A stretch of 64,000 nt of DNA from Phaeobacter sp. QD34_24 (GCF_028890115.1 NZ_JARCJD010000017.1:1-64000); one strand, 5' to 3'. Shown: positions 35,000 to 44,678, counted from the stretch's first letter. Made by a program: numbers and translations. Notes: a model not told the origin generated them from the letters alone.

Positions 35000-36079
35000 C
35001 TACTGCGGGCTTTTGAAATGCTTGGACAGTTTCAGCCCCTGTCCCTGGTAGTTGGAGGCAATGCCCGCGCCATATAGCTGCTCTGGTACCTCGGCCATCC
35101 GCTCATAGACCAGCCTGCCGACGACCTGCCCGTGTTCCAGCACGAAGGGCGCCTCGTGGCAGCGCACCTCCAGCACGCCGCGCGATCCGGCGCCACCCGC
35201 TGAGGCATGGCCGAACCCGGGATCGAAAAAGCCCGCGTAATGCACCCGGAACTCCCCGACCATCGCCAGATAGGGCGCCATTTCGGCGGCATAGGCGGGC
35301 GGGATATGCACCGCCTCGCGGCTGACCAGGATGTAGAAGGCGCCGGGGTCCAGGATGATGCGGCCCTTGGTGGTGTGCACTTCCTCCCAATAGTCCTGCG
35401 CTTCATAGGCGCCGATGCGATCCAGATCGATCACCCCGGTATGGGGCTTGGCGCGGTAGCCCACCAGATCGCTGCCGGGCAGTTGCAGGTCGACGGAAAA
35501 ACCAAGCCCGTCCTCGATCACCGCCTCGCCATCCACCAGCGGGCTTTGGGCGTGCAGCGCGGCGAGTTCCTGATCGCTCAGCACCGCCTGACCGGTGCGG
35601 AACCGGATCTGATTGAGCCGCATCCCCGGACGCACCAGGACCGAGAAGGAGCGCGGGCAGATCTCGGCATAAAGCGGGCCGGTGTAGCCGGGTTTGATGC
35701 GGTCGAATTCCTCGCCGCCGTCGGTAATGGTGCGGGTCAGCAGGTCAAGCCGCCCGGTGGAGCTTTTGGCATTGGCCACAGCCGAGATATCCTGCGGCAG
35801 CGCCAGGCCTTCCATCAGCGGCAGCACATAGACGCAGCCCTTTTCCAACACCGCGCCACCGGTCAGATCGATCCGGTGCATTTCGAATTCCGACAGGCGA
35901 TCCGCCACCGTATTTCCGTGGCCCGACAGGAAGGAGGCGCGCACGCGGTAGGCCACATGACCCAAGCGCAGATCCAGGCTGGCGGGCTGGATCTGCCCGG
36001 CAACCAGCGGTTCGGCCAGGGTGATCTCGCCCTGGCTCAGCATGGTTTCCAGTCTCTGGCTGGGCAATACGCCTGTCAT
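35000..36079 (-). CDS. dcd: 2'-deoxycytidine 5'-triphosphate deaminase, long form
   Basis: A 359-aa protein, about twice the size of the short E. coli dCTP deaminase, with two dUTPase-fold regions. Relevant stretches are GQIQPASLDLRLGHVAYRVR, ANAKSSTGRLDLLTRTITDG (about 103-122), GYTGPLYAEICPRSF, and FFDPGFGHA in the second half, where KSSTGR and DPGF carry the phosphate- and base-binding residues. The long form is typical for Rhodobacterales and supplies dUMP precursors. The start has a GGGAGAG box; a frame extended to 36175 lacks similarity. Confidence 0.93.
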   Translation of the reverse strand: MTGVLPSQRLETMLSQGEITLAEPLVAGQIQPASLDLRLGHVAYRVRASFLSGHGNTVADRLSEFEMHRIDLTGGAVLEKGCVYVLPLMEGLALPQDISAVANAKSSTGRLDLLTRTITDGGEEFDRIKPGYTGPLYAEICPRSFSVLVRPGMRLNQIRFRTGQAVLSDQELAALHAQSPLVDGEAVIEDGLGFSVDLQLPGSDLVGYRAKPHTGVIDLDRIGAYEAQDYWEEVHTTKGRIILDPGAFYILVSREAVHIPPAYAAEMAPYLAMVGEFRVHYAGFFDPGFGHASAGGAGSRGVLEVRCHEAPFVLEHGQVVGRLVYERMAEVPEQLYGAGIASNYQGQGLKLSKHFKSPQ

Positions 36080-36156
36080 ATTCGCTCTCCCTCTGGCCGG
36101 GTTCCGCTCTGTGTGAATTGATACGCCACAGCCGTAACCCCCGGTTACAGATACAC

Positions 36157-36190
36157 AAAACGCCTGGGTGCGCAAACACCCAGGCGTTTT
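36157..36190 (-). terminator. Terminator after tRNA-Pro (bidirectional)
   Basis: A perfect 14-bp stem (AAAACGCCTGGGTG / CACCCAGGCGTTTT) with a 6-nt loop, T-rich in both directions, placed 3 bases after the 3' end of tRNA-Pro. Confidence 0.92.
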
Positions 36191-36193
36191 ATA

Positions 36194-36270
36194 TGGTCGG
36201 GCTAGCAGGACTCGAACCTGCGACCTTCCGTCCCCCAGACGGACGCGCTACCAGGCTGCGCCATAGCCCG
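36194..36270 (-). tRNA. tRNA-Pro (anticodon GGG)
   Basis: The minus strand folds to a full cloverleaf: acceptor CGGGCTA / TAGCCCG, D-arm GCGCAGCCTGGTAGCGC, anticodon stem TCCGT / ACGGA with loop CTGGGGG (anticodon GGG), TTCGAGT T-loop, and encoded ACCA. It lies downstream of the MerR-type gene on the same strand and ends at a terminator. Confidence 0.96.
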
Positions 36271-36341
36271 CTGAGGCGCTTTCTACCGGTTTTGGCGGCG
36301 GGGGCAAGAGGCATTGCCAAGTTTTTCCGCGCTTTGGAAAA

Positions 36342-37640
36342 TTAATGTGCGTCCAGCCAGGCGTGCAGCTCCTCTGCGCAGGCGGCAACTTCGGCACGGG
36401 CCTCTGGTGCAATCTCGGTTGCTTGCGACAGGAGCGTGAGAATTCCGGGGCGCAGGCTGACCTGAGCGGCGAGATCTTCATCGGCAACGGAAATGATTCG
36501 CGGCTTGCTGTCCGTGGCGGGATCACTTGAGCCCGTGTCATCCAATGCCTCGACCGGGGGGGCGTCTTCGGGTGCCGGTTCAATTGCGGCGGAGAAGGCG
36601 CCCGGATCGTCAGCCGCCGGTGCTGCCGCTTCGGCCTCTGGTGCGGCGGTTGCGTCGGCATCCATGGCTCTTTGCCAGGCGAGATCCGCATCGGCTTCCA
36701 ATACCGGTTCAGCTGCAGGCTCACTGTCGGCTGTCAGTTCGGGGGGGGACGCAAGATCCGCATCCATCGGCGCGGGGCTGTCATCCGCGAGGGGCTCCGC
36801 AGTTTGTGAGAGGTCCGGTGTGGTGTCCACATCGGGGGCGGGTGCTTCCTCAAGCGAGGCTTCGGGAGCGGGCAGGTCTTCCGCGTCGGGCACAGCAAGC
36901 GGGTCCGGCGCCGTGTCCGCTTCCGGGGCACCCAGATCCATCATGATCTGTTCTGGCTCGGCTGCGGCTGCTTGCCCCTCCGATGCAGGGTCCGGTGTCT
37001 GATCCGGGGCGTCGCTCTCCGCGCTTTCCAGGGCGCTATCGACACCCGGTTCCGTGATCTCAGGCGCTGTCAGATCTGCATCCGAAGCGCCGGTGTCTGG
37101 CGCGGGTGCAGGTTCCTGCGCGGCGGCCGAGGGATCGCTCTCCAACTCATCTTGATGGAAGAAGGCCTGGTTTTCAGAGGGCGCATCCATCTGCCCTTCC
37201 AAGGGTGGTGTCTCGTCGGCGGGAGGCTGGGCGGCGGACTGGGATGCGTCGGCTGCGCTCTCTTCGGAGGTGGCCTGAGGGGCCGCGCCAGAAGCGGCAT
37301 CTGCGCCCGATTGGTCCTGGTGGCCGCCATCGCCACTGATGGAGGGATCGCCGGGAGCCGCAGACTCAAGGCTATGCGACATCTCCGAGACATGGCCAAT
37401 CCCGAGATCGCGCAGGATCGCCTGCACTTCCTTGATGGACATGCCATCGTCATGCAGCAGTTTACGGATGCCCCCCAAAAGCAGCATGTCCGCGGGCCTG
37501 TAGTACCTGCGCCCGCCCGCCCGTTTCACGGGTTTGACCTGGGTGAACTTGCTTTCCCAGAAGCGCAGCACATGCGCCTGCACCTCCAGCCATTCCGCAA
37601 CTTCACTGATGGTGCGGAAGGCGTCTGGTGATTTGGACAT
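36342..37640 (-). CDS. MerR-family regulator with a long acidic low-complexity tail
   Basis: A 432-aa protein. Residues about 10-78 form a MerR winged-helix domain ([40 protein letters not shown]). Residues about 95-395 are extremely rich in Asp, Glu, Ala, Pro and Ser with little order, and the last 35 residues form a conserved-looking helix ([20 protein letters not shown] ... LHAWLDAH). MerR proteins of this type sit next to ihfA in many Rhodobacteraceae; the tail length varies. DNA target and effector are unknown. It follows ihfA by 44 bp. Confidence 0.9.
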   Translation of the reverse strand: MSKSPDAFRTISEVAEWLEVQAHVLRFWESKFTQVKPVKRAGGRRYYRPADMLLLGGIRKLLHDDGMSIKEVQAILRDLGIGHVSEMSHSLESAAPGDPSISGDGGHQDQSGADAASGAAPQATSEESAADASQSAAQPPADETPPLEGQMDAPSENQAFFHQDELESDPSAAAQEPAPAPDTGASDADLTAPEITEPGVDSALESAESDAPDQTPDPASEGQAAAAEPEQIMMDLGAPEADTAPDPLAVPDAEDLPAPEASLEEAPAPDVDTTPDLSQTAEPLADDSPAPMDADLASPPELTADSEPAAEPVLEADADLAWQRAMDADATAAPEAEAAAPAADDPGAFSAAIEPAPEDAPPVEALDDTGSSDPATDSKPRIISVADEDLAAQVSLRPGILTLLSQATEIAPEARAEVAACAEELHAWLDAH

Positions 37641-37684
37641 GGGTATTCGTTCCGTTGGTTGCGACCGCGCGGATCAAGCTGCCG

Positions 37685-37987
37685 TCAGCTGCGGTTGCCG
37701 TCGGCGACGCGGTCTTTCATCAGATGGGAGGGCCGGAAGGTCAGCACGCGACGCGGCTGGATCGGGACCTCTTCACCGGTTTTGGGATTTCGGCCGACAC
37801 GGGCCGATTTATCCCGCACGCTGAAGGTGCCGAAGGACGAGATTTTCACCTGCTCCCCCCGGACCAGGGCGTCGGACATGTGCTGCAGCATGCTTTCGAC
37901 CAGCTGGGCGCTTTCGTTGCGTGAGAGGCCGACTTCGCGGAAAACTGCCTCGCTCAGGTCCATTCGCGTCAGAGTTTTTTCACTCAT
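37685..37987 (-). CDS. ihfA: Integration host factor subunit alpha
   Basis: A 100-aa HU/IHF-fold DNA-bending protein. The family signature is [20 protein letters not shown] with [20 protein letters not shown], including the intercalating Pro in NPKTGE. The start is [16 protein letters not shown]. It sits between fabH and the MerR gene; together with IhfB (not in this window) it bends DNA at promoters and recombination sites. Confidence 0.96.
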   Translation of the reverse strand: MSEKTLTRMDLSEAVFREVGLSRNESAQLVESMLQHMSDALVRGEQVKISSFGTFSVRDKSARVGRNPKTGEEVPIQPRRVLTFRPSHLMKDRVADGNRS

Positions 37988-38079
37988 ACCAATCCCCGTT
38001 GTTTACTCAAGCATAGGGTGTGGTGAATTTCACTGTCAATATCAATGAATTGCGAGGCAGGAGTTTGTACGCAGTCGTG

Positions 38080-39051
38080 CTACCACCGCAGCACGACCGC
38101 ACCCCAGGCCAATCCGCCGCCAATGGCCTCGGTCACGATCAGATCGCCGGGCTTGATCTGGCCGCGCTCTTTGCCCACCGACAGCGCCAGCGGGATGGAG
38201 GCGGCGGAGGTGTTGCCATGATCCTGAACGGTCACCACAACGTTCTCCATGCTCAGCCCCATCTTCTTTGCGGTGCCCTGGATGATGCGGATATTGGCCT
38301 GGTGAGGCACGATCCAATCGACCTCATCGGCGCCAAGCCCGGCCCGCTCCAGCGCGGTATTTGCGGTTTTTGCCAGCTTTTCCACCGCATGGCGGAAGAC
38401 CTGATTGCCCTGCATGCGCAAATGGCCGGTGTTCTGCGTCGAGACGCCACCATCCACATAGAGCAGATCCTTGTAACGCCCGTCCGAATTGAGATCGGTC
38501 GCCAGAATGCCGCGGTCCTGGTTGGTGCCTGCGCCCTCCTGTCCCTCAAGGATCAGCGCGCCCGCACCATCGCCGAACAGCACGCAGGTCGACCGGTCGG
38601 TCCAGTCCATGATCCTCGAGAAGGTCTCGGCACCGATCACCAGCACCCGGTTGGCCTGGCCGGAGGCGATCAGCGCATTGGCATTGCACAGGGCATAGAC
38701 AAAGCCCGCGCAGACCGCCTGCACGTCAAAGGCAAAGCCGCGCGTCATCTCCAGCTGCGCCTGTACCATGGTGGCGGCAGACGGAAAGGTCAGATCGGCG
38801 GTAGAGGTGGCCACCACGATGGCGTCGATATCGTCGGCCTCAAGCCCAGCATCGGCCAGCGCTGCCCGGGCTGCGGCGGTCGCCATGGTGGATGTGGTTT
38901 CACCCTCTTCGGCAAAATGGCGCCGCTCAATGCCCGACCGCGCCCGGATCCACTCGTCCGAGGTATCGAGCGTCTTTTCGAATTCCGCGTTTTCTACCAC
39001 CCGTTTGGGAAGGTAATGTCCTGTGCCTACTACTACTGCACGTCGCGTCAT
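38080..39051 (-). CDS. fabH: 3-oxoacyl-ACP synthase III
   Basis: A 323-aa condensing enzyme that starts fatty-acid synthesis from acetyl-CoA and malonyl-ACP. The Cys-His-Asn triad is visible: VQAVCAGFVYALCN (about 112), VPHQANIRII (about 248) and GNTSAASIPLA (about 278). Start MTRRAVVVGTGHYLPKRVV is normal. It follows plsX by 21 bp, the conserved plsX-fabH order, and is followed by ihfA. Confidence 0.97.
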   Translation of the reverse strand: MTRRAVVVGTGHYLPKRVVENAEFEKTLDTSDEWIRARSGIERRHFAEEGETTSTMATAAARAALADAGLEADDIDAIVVATSTADLTFPSAATMVQAQLEMTRGFAFDVQAVCAGFVYALCNANALIASGQANRVLVIGAETFSRIMDWTDRSTCVLFGDGAGALILEGQEGAGTNQDRGILATDLNSDGRYKDLLYVDGGVSTQNTGHLRMQGNQVFRHAVEKLAKTANTALERAGLGADEVDWIVPHQANIRIIQGTAKKMGLSMENVVVTVQDHGNTSAASIPLALSVGKERGQIKPGDLIVTEAIGGGLAWGAVVLRW

Positions 39052-39072
39052 TCGTTGCCTGCCTTTATGGGG

Positions 39073-40179
39073 TTAGTCTGTGGGAGGGCGGGTGTCGCCC
39101 GAAGTTGGCGCATCCTGAGCAAGCTCGACGGCGGATGCAACCCGTGCGGCCAGCTTGTCGGCAAAGCCCTGCTCGGCCAGGCGGAAGGCCAGTTTGACAG
39201 CGGCGGACACGCCGGTCGCATCGGCGCCGCCATGGGATTTCACCACGGTGCCATTGAGGCCCAGGAACACGCCGCCATTGGCGCGGCGCGGATCAAGCCG
39301 CTTTGCCAGTCGCGACAGGGAGCTATAGGCCAGCAGCGCCGCCAGTTTCGACAGGAAAGAGTATTCGAACGCCTCCTTCACCGCCGAACGCAGGAGGCTT
39401 GCGGTGCCTTCGCCGGTCTTGATCGCCACATTGCCGGTGAAACCATCGGTGACGATCACATCGGCTACGCTTCCGGGGATGTCGCTGCCCTCGACGAAAC
39501 CGACAAAATCGTAATCGGCAACCTCGGCATTTTCCGCGATCAGCGCATAGGCTTCTTTCAGCTCGGCGCGGCCCTTGTGCTCTTCGGTGCCCACATTGAG
39601 CAGACCGACGCGCGGGCGGGCGATATCCATCGAGTTGCGCGTGTAGGAGGTGCCCATGAGCGCATATTGCAACAGATCCTCGGCATCGGCGCGAATGTCG
39701 GCGCCGACGTCCAGCATCACGTTGAACCCCTGCGGGTTGCGCGAGGGCCAGAGAATCGCAATCGCCGGACGGTTGACGCCGGGGATCTTGCGCAGGCGCA
39801 GCATGCTGAGCGCCATCAGCGCCCCGGTGTTGCCACAGGAGACAACGCCCGCCGCCTCGCCGTTCTTGACGGCATCCAGGGCAGACCACATCGAGGTGCC
39901 CTTGCCGTTGCGCATCACCTGGCTGGGCTTGTCACCCATGGTGACGACCTTCTCCGCATGACGAATAACGACGCGATCCGTCAGGATGCGTCGTTTGGCG
40001 ACCAGGGGCGCCAGCTCGTCTTCGGGGCCGTGCAGAAGAAATGCGATTCGCGTGTTCTTCTCGGCGGATTTTGCGATACCGGCCACCACAGCGGCAGGGC
40101 CGGCATCTCCGCCCATGGCATCGACAGAAATCACGATTCGGCCAGTCTGTGCCTCAGTTCGATCGGGTGTTCCCGTCAT
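39073..40179 (-). CDS. plsX: Phosphate acyltransferase PlsX
   Basis: A 368-aa PlsX that makes acyl-phosphate from acyl-ACP for phospholipid synthesis. Typical stretches are IVISVDAMGGDAGPAAVVAG, VSCGNTGALMALSMLRLRKI, NPQGFNVMLDVGAD and VTDGFTGNVAIKTGEGTA. The N-terminal 13 residues (TGTPDRTEAQTGR) are a short extension; an internal start is possible. It lies between rpmF and fabH. Confidence 0.96.
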   Translation of the reverse strand: MTGTPDRTEAQTGRIVISVDAMGGDAGPAAVVAGIAKSAEKNTRIAFLLHGPEDELAPLVAKRRILTDRVVIRHAEKVVTMGDKPSQVMRNGKGTSMWSALDAVKNGEAAGVVSCGNTGALMALSMLRLRKIPGVNRPAIAILWPSRNPQGFNVMLDVGADIRADAEDLLQYALMGTSYTRNSMDIARPRVGLLNVGTEEHKGRAELKEAYALIAENAEVADYDFVGFVEGSDIPGSVADVIVTDGFTGNVAIKTGEGTASLLRSAVKEAFEYSFLSKLAALLAYSSLSRLAKRLDPRRANGGVFLGLNGTVVKSHGGADATGVSAAVKLAFRLAEQGFADKLAARVASAVELAQDAPTSGDTRPPTD

Positions 40180-40218
40180 GAGCCTGCCTGCCTGGCGCTA
40201 CGTGATTGAAAGGAGGGC

Positions 40219-40425
40219 TTAAGCCGCGTCCTCATCCATGTCGATTTCGTCGTTTGCCGCGATGATTTCCTTGTCATCGTAGTGGCCGCAGGAGGGGCAC
40301 ACGTGATGCGGACGGCGCAGTTCGCCGCAGCTGGAGCATTCATTCGGGTTTGCAGCAACCAGGGCATCGTGCGCACGACGGTTGTTGCGGCGCGATTTGG
40401 ATACTTTGTTCTGTTGGACGGCCAT
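40219..40425 (-). CDS. rpmF: 50S ribosomal protein L32
   Basis: A 68-aa L32 starting [19 protein letters not shown]. It keeps the four zinc-ribbon cysteines in ECSSCGEL and [10 protein letters not shown]. It stands upstream of plsX, the usual bacterial order, and is preceded by a 264-base gap after yceD. Confidence 0.97.
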   Translation of the reverse strand: MAVQQNKVSKSRRNNRRAHDALVAANPNECSSCGELRRPHHVCPSCGHYDDKEIIAANDEIDMDEDAA

Positions 40426-40689
40426 GTCTCAACCTTTGTCTGCTTGGCGCCTTGGGGCCTTCCCCGCCGCGCGATTTCATTGTCTGTCGTGATCGGTGTG
40501 ACGTGCGTGTAGGCCGCAGCCTGTCCGATGTCCAACCAAAAATTCCGATGAGCGCGCGAAAATACTGCGAATCCTTTTCGACGCAAGCGGTTTTTTAAGC
40601 CAGGACGCGGATCTGTACCAGCCGGAAAAACGGGCGGCGGGTGTTTTTTGCGCCAGTGATTTATTCGCCAGTGGTTTTCCGCCGGGCGT

Positions 40690-41226
40690 CTAGTCGTCTG
40701 TCTTCAGCTGATCCTTGAGCGCGGCCAGCGCCGCAAAGGGTTTGGTGTCCTCATCGCGCATCGGCGCGACGCCCGGTGCGGTGAAGACGGCTTCGCCCAG
40801 GGCTTCCCCGTCCTTGCGCGGGTAGGCGGGGATCGCCAGGCTCAAGGCTTCGACCATGACCGCGAAGGGATCGATATGGCTGCCCAGGGCTTCGCTGGTC
40901 TCATCCTCGGGCATTTCCGCCTCTTCCTCGCCGGGGTCTTCAAAGCCTGCAAGGTAACGCCGCTCGACCTTCTGATCTATGCGGGTGGTGACCGGCTCCA
41001 GCGTTACCACGCAATCCTGCACCACCGTGGCGCCCAGGGTGGCTTGCAGGCTCCAGTCCCGTTTGCCGCTGGCGCGGATCTCTCCGGCAAAGCGCAGCTT
41101 GCGCAGGGCGTTGAGGCCCAGCTCCTGCGCCAGGGCGGTGAGGGTCTCGCCTTCGGGGCGAATTTCAAAAACTGTCGGGGCGTTTTGCGGCAGATCGGCC
41201 ACGCGCAAAGCTGTGCTGTCAGCCAT
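40690..41226 (-). CDS. YceD/DUF177 family protein
   Basis: A 178-aa cytoplasmic protein of the YceD family, associated with 23S rRNA accumulation and almost always encoded before rpmF, as here. The core is RDWSLQATLGATVVQDCVVT followed by an acidic stretch (DPGEEEAEMPEDETSEA) and IDPFAVMVEALSLAIPAYPR. One of the usual conserved Cys is seen in VVQDCVVT. Confidence 0.9.
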   Translation of the reverse strand: MADSTALRVADLPQNAPTVFEIRPEGETLTALAQELGLNALRKLRFAGEIRASGKRDWSLQATLGATVVQDCVVTLEPVTTRIDQKVERRYLAGFEDPGEEEAEMPEDETSEALGSHIDPFAVMVEALSLAIPAYPRKDGEALGEAVFTAPGVAPMRDEDTKPFAALAALKDQLKTDD

Positions 41227-41381
41227 ATTGGCAACTTTCGTTTCTTGAACCAGAAGCGCGCATTAGGTAATCGGGATGGGCGGCGCAATCAAGCCGTGGC
41301 GATCGGGCCTTCGTACGGGATACGTACAGTCGGGGCCGGATGGCCGTCAGGCCGGAGACCGGCACAGGATCAGGGGGCATC

Positions 41382-41852
41382 ATGGGTGCACAGTCATTTC
41401 AGCTGAAAACAGCCATGCGGCGCGCGCTGCTGCTTCTGGCCGCCGGATCCGTGGCGGCCTGTGCGGCGAGCTATCGCAAACACGGCTATGTGCCCTCGGA
41501 TGAGCAGCTGGCAGAGGTGGTCGTCGGGGTGGATACCCGCGATTCCGTTGCCGAAACCATCGGCGTTCCGGGTTCCTCGGGGGTTCTGAACGACAGCGGC
41601 TATTATTATATCTCGACCCGCATGCGGCATTTCGGAGCGGCGGCGCCCAAGCCGGTTTCGCGTGATCTGGTTGCCGTCAACTTCGACAAGAACGGTGTCG
41701 TCAGCGGTGTGCAGCGGTTCGGACTGGAAGATGGACGGGTGATTCCCCTGCAGCGTCGGGTGACCTCCTCCAGCGTTCAGGACAAGACATTCCTGCGGCA
41801 GCTGCTTGGCAACCTCGGCAACTTCGGGCCCGGGGCACTTCTGGACGAGTAG
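41382..41852 (+). CDS. BamE/OmlA-like outer-membrane lipoprotein
   Basis: A 156-aa exported protein with a lipoprotein signal (MRRALLLLAAGSVAACA, lipobox around AAC) and a SmpA/OmlA-type domain: YVPSDEQLAEVVVGVDTRDSV then IGVPGSSGVLNDSGYYYIST. BamE proteins are subunits of the outer-membrane protein assembly complex. A start at 41415 just before the signal peptide is possible; the ATG at 41382 has a GGGGG stretch nearby. It is divergent from yceD. Confidence 0.86.
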   Translation: MGAQSFQLKTAMRRALLLLAAGSVAACAASYRKHGYVPSDEQLAEVVVGVDTRDSVAETIGVPGSSGVLNDSGYYYISTRMRHFGAAAPKPVSRDLVAVNFDKNGVVSGVQRFGLEDGRVIPLQRRVTSSSVQDKTFLRQLLGNLGNFGPGALLDE

Positions 41853-42033
41853 GGGCGCCTGACTCTGTGGTCGGCCTGTCCTATTCGCCTGTTCTGTCCA
41901 ATTCCTGTGGCCTGTGGTTTCTCCCGAAGTCTGTCGCCTTGCTGTGATCAGCCTGTGTTTTGCTGCGCCGTGGTGCCTGCCACAGCGGAACAGCTGCCGG
42001 TGTCGGCGGTGTCTGCTTCATTGAGGGTCCGGA

Positions 42034-42780
42034 ATGGCTGAAGGCGACACACTCCTGAGCAAGGGACGCTACCGGGCACGCCTGGCGGCGGATGCGGCGG
42101 ACCTTCGGGCGGCGCAGACCCTGCGTGGGCTGTGTTTCGGTACAAAGGGGCCGGATTCTGACTCCTATGACGACATCTGCCGACATGTACTGGTGGAGGA
42201 TCAGCAAAGCGGCGCGCTGCTGTGCTGTTTCCGGATGATCCTGCTGTCGGGCGGCTCTGAGATCGATCAGAGCTATTCGGCACAGTTTTACGATCTGGAG
42301 CGGCTGCGTGCATTTGAGGGTGCCATTGCCGAGGTCGGCCGCTTCTGTATCGGGCCCACGGCAAAGGATGCCGATATCCTGCGCCTTGCCTGGGGCGCGA
42401 TCACGGCACTGGTGGAGGCGGGCGATGTGCGCCTGCTGTTTGGCTGCAGCTCCTTTGCGGGCACACAGGTGGCGCCCTATCTAGACAGCCTGGCACTGCT
42501 GCGGCAGCGCCATCTTGCGCCCGAGCAATGGCGCCCGGCTGCCAAGGCGGCCGAGGTCCTGCGCTTCTCGGATCTGCCAGATCACCCCCCTGACCAGAAG
42601 GACGCCCTGCGCCAGATGCCACCGCTCTTGCGCACCTACCTCCTGATGGGGGGCTGGGTCAGCGATCACGCGGTGGTGGATCGGGATCTCAATACGCTGC
42701 ATGTCTTCACCGGCGTTGCCATCGATGCCATCCCGGAGGCGCGCAAACGGCTGTTGCGAGCGGTGGCCGCACCGGCCTGA
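42034..42780 (+). CDS. olsB: Ornithine-acyl[ACP] N-acyltransferase, OlsB-like
   Basis: A 248-aa GNAT-fold acyltransferase that makes lyso-ornithine lipid from ornithine and 3-hydroxyacyl-ACP. The family pattern is GRYRARLAADAADLRAAQTL, the acyl-binding YSAQFYDLERL, and EVGRFCIGP with DADILRLAWGAI. Ornithine lipids are phosphate-free membrane lipids common in this group. The partner OlsA is not in this window. It is preceded by a 180-base gap and followed by the ABC-F gene. Confidence 0.85.
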   Translation: MAEGDTLLSKGRYRARLAADAADLRAAQTLRGLCFGTKGPDSDSYDDICRHVLVEDQQSGALLCCFRMILLSGGSEIDQSYSAQFYDLERLRAFEGAIAEVGRFCIGPTAKDADILRLAWGAITALVEAGDVRLLFGCSSFAGTQVAPYLDSLALLRQRHLAPEQWRPAAKAAEVLRFSDLPDHPPDQKDALRQMPPLLRTYLLMGGWVSDHAVVDRDLNTLHVFTGVAIDAIPEARKRLLRAVAAPA

Positions 42781-42841
42781 CGGGTGGCCTCTGCGCACCT
42801 GCGGCGTTGACGGCGCGCGCGGGCCGGTTTAGCTGGCGTCT

Positions 42842-44653
42842 ATGGCACGAATTCCTCTTTTGCAGATGTCCGGCATATCGCTCACCTTCGGGGGCGATCC
42901 GGTGTTTTCCGATCTCGATCTCGTGGTGCAGCCCGGCGACCGGGTGGCGCTCGTGGGGCGCAACGGTTCCGGCAAGTCCACCCTGATGAAGGTGATGGCC
43001 GGCCTGGTGGAACCCGACCGGGGCAGCATCGTGGTGCCGCCCGGCAAGACGGTTGGCTATATGGAGCAGGACCCGCAGATGACGGGCTTTGCGACCTTGG
43101 GCGATTTCGCCGCCAGCGCGCTGGAACCCGGCGAGATGTACCGGGTGGAGCGCGCGGGTGAGGGGCTGAAATTCGATCCCGCCCGCCCGGTAGAGACCGC
43201 TTCGGGGGGCGAACGCCGCCGTGCGGCCCTGGCGAAGCTGATGGCCGAGGCGCCGGATCTGATGCTGCTGGACGAGCCGACGAACCATCTGGATATCGAG
43301 GCGATCACCTGGCTTGAAAATGAGCTGAAATCCACCCGCGCCGCCTATGTGCTGATCTCCCACGACCGCGCCTTCCTGCGCGCCCTGACCCGCGCCACGC
43401 TCTGGGTGGACCGAGGGCAGGTGCGGCGGCAGGAAAAGGGCTTTGACGCCTTTGAAGCCTGGCGCGACAAAATCTGGGAAGAGGAAGACCAGCAGCGCCA
43501 CAAGCTGAACCGCCTGATCAAATCCGAAAGCCGCTGGGCGGTCGAAGGCATCTCGGCCCGGCGCAAGCGCAACATGGGCCGGGTGCGCGCCCTGCAGGAT
43601 CTGAAGGCCGAGCGTGCCGCCCAGATCAAACGCCAGGGCGCTGCCGAACTGGCGCTGGAGGCTGGCCCCAAATCGGGCCGCAAGGTGATCGAGGCTGAGG
43701 GGTTAGCCAAGGCCTATGACGGTAAGACCATCGTTTCCCATTTCTCGCTGAAGGTGCAGCGCGGCGAACGCGTCGCCTTTGTCGGCCCCAATGGCGCGGG
43801 CAAGACGACGCTCTTGAAGATGCTGCTGGGGATGGAGCAGCCCGATGCCGGCAAGGTGACGCTGGGCACCAATCTCGAGATCGCCTTTTTCGACCAGACC
43901 CGCGATCAGCTGGATACCGAAGCCTCGCTCTGGGAGAACCTCACCACCGATCCTGCCTTGGGGATTTCCGGCAAGGCGGATCAGGTCATGGTGCGCGGCC
44001 AGCCGAAACACGTGGTGGGATACCTCAAGGAATTCCTGTTCGACGAACGCCAGGCCCGCGCGCCGGTGCGCTCGCTTTCGGGGGGGGAGAAGGCGCGGCT
44101 CTTGCTGGCCCGTCTGATGGCGCGGCAAAGCAACCTGTTGGTGCTGGACGAGCCGACCAACGATCTGGATGTGGAAACGCTGGACCTGCTGCAAGAACTG
44201 CTGGATGCCTATGACGGCACGGTCTTGCTGGTGAGCCACGACCGGGATTTTCTGGATCGCGTTGCCACCACCACCATCGCCATGGAAGGGGATGGCCGCG
44301 CCACGGCCTATGCCGGGGGATGGAGCGATTACCTGTCCCAGCGTGCCCCAAGCGAGCCCGAGGAAAAGGCAGAAAAGCCAAAGGCCTCAAAGCCGAAGCC
44401 AAAGCAGGAGGCGCAGCCGAAAGAGGGGCTTAGCTTCAAGGAGAAACACCGGCTGGAGGCGCTGCCCGGCGAGATCGAACGCCTGGAGCAAGAAATCGCC
44501 AAGCTGGAACAGCTGATGGCCGATCCGGAGCTTTTCACCCGCGAGCCGGTGAAGTTCAAGAAGGCCAGCGAAGCCCTTGTAGAACGGCAGGAAAAACTGG
44601 CGGCCGCCGAAGAGGAGTGGCTGGAGCTGGAGGAAAAATCCGAAGGCGCATAA
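42842..44653 (+). CDS. uup: ABC-F family ATPase, Uup-like
   Basis: A 603-aa soluble protein with two ATP-binding domains and no membrane part. Walker A sites are VGRNGSGKSTLMK (about 37-49) and VGPNGAGKTTLLK; signatures are ASGGERRRAA and LSGGEKARLL; Walker B sites are LMLLDEPTNHLD and LLVLDEPTNDLD. A charged linker separates them, and the C-terminus (about 515-600) is a coiled coil as in Uup, which acts on ribosomes or DNA structures. An 18-bp palindrome and a terminator follow. Confidence 0.93.
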   Translation: MARIPLLQMSGISLTFGGDPVFSDLDLVVQPGDRVALVGRNGSGKSTLMKVMAGLVEPDRGSIVVPPGKTVGYMEQDPQMTGFATLGDFAASALEPGEMYRVERAGEGLKFDPARPVETASGGERRRAALAKLMAEAPDLMLLDEPTNHLDIEAITWLENELKSTRAAYVLISHDRAFLRALTRATLWVDRGQVRRQEKGFDAFEAWRDKIWEEEDQQRHKLNRLIKSESRWAVEGISARRKRNMGRVRALQDLKAERAAQIKRQGAAELALEAGPKSGRKVIEAEGLAKAYDGKTIVSHFSLKVQRGERVAFVGPNGAGKTTLLKMLLGMEQPDAGKVTLGTNLEIAFFDQTRDQLDTEASLWENLTTDPALGISGKADQVMVRGQPKHVVGYLKEFLFDERQARAPVRSLSGGEKARLLLARLMARQSNLLVLDEPTNDLDVETLDLLQELLDAYDGTVLLVSHDRDFLDRVATTTIAMEGDGRATAYAGGWSDYLSQRAPSEPEEKAEKPKASKPKPKQEAQPKEGLSFKEKHRLEALPGEIERLEQEIAKLEQLMADPELFTREPVKFKKASEALVERQEKLAAAEEEWLELEEKSEGA

Positions 44654-44660
44654 CGGGCTG

Positions 44661-44678
44661 TGTTTCGCGCGCGAAACA
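44661..44678. promoter_or_regulatory. 18-bp perfect palindrome with parS-like arms
   Basis: TGTTTCGCGCGCGAAACA is a perfect inverted repeat 7 bases after the ABC-F stop. Its arms match the TGTTTC...GAAACA ends of the parS centromere consensus, but the centre is CGCGCG (18 bp) instead of the ACGT-containing 16-bp core. No T run follows. Binding by ParB is not established. Confidence 0.45.
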
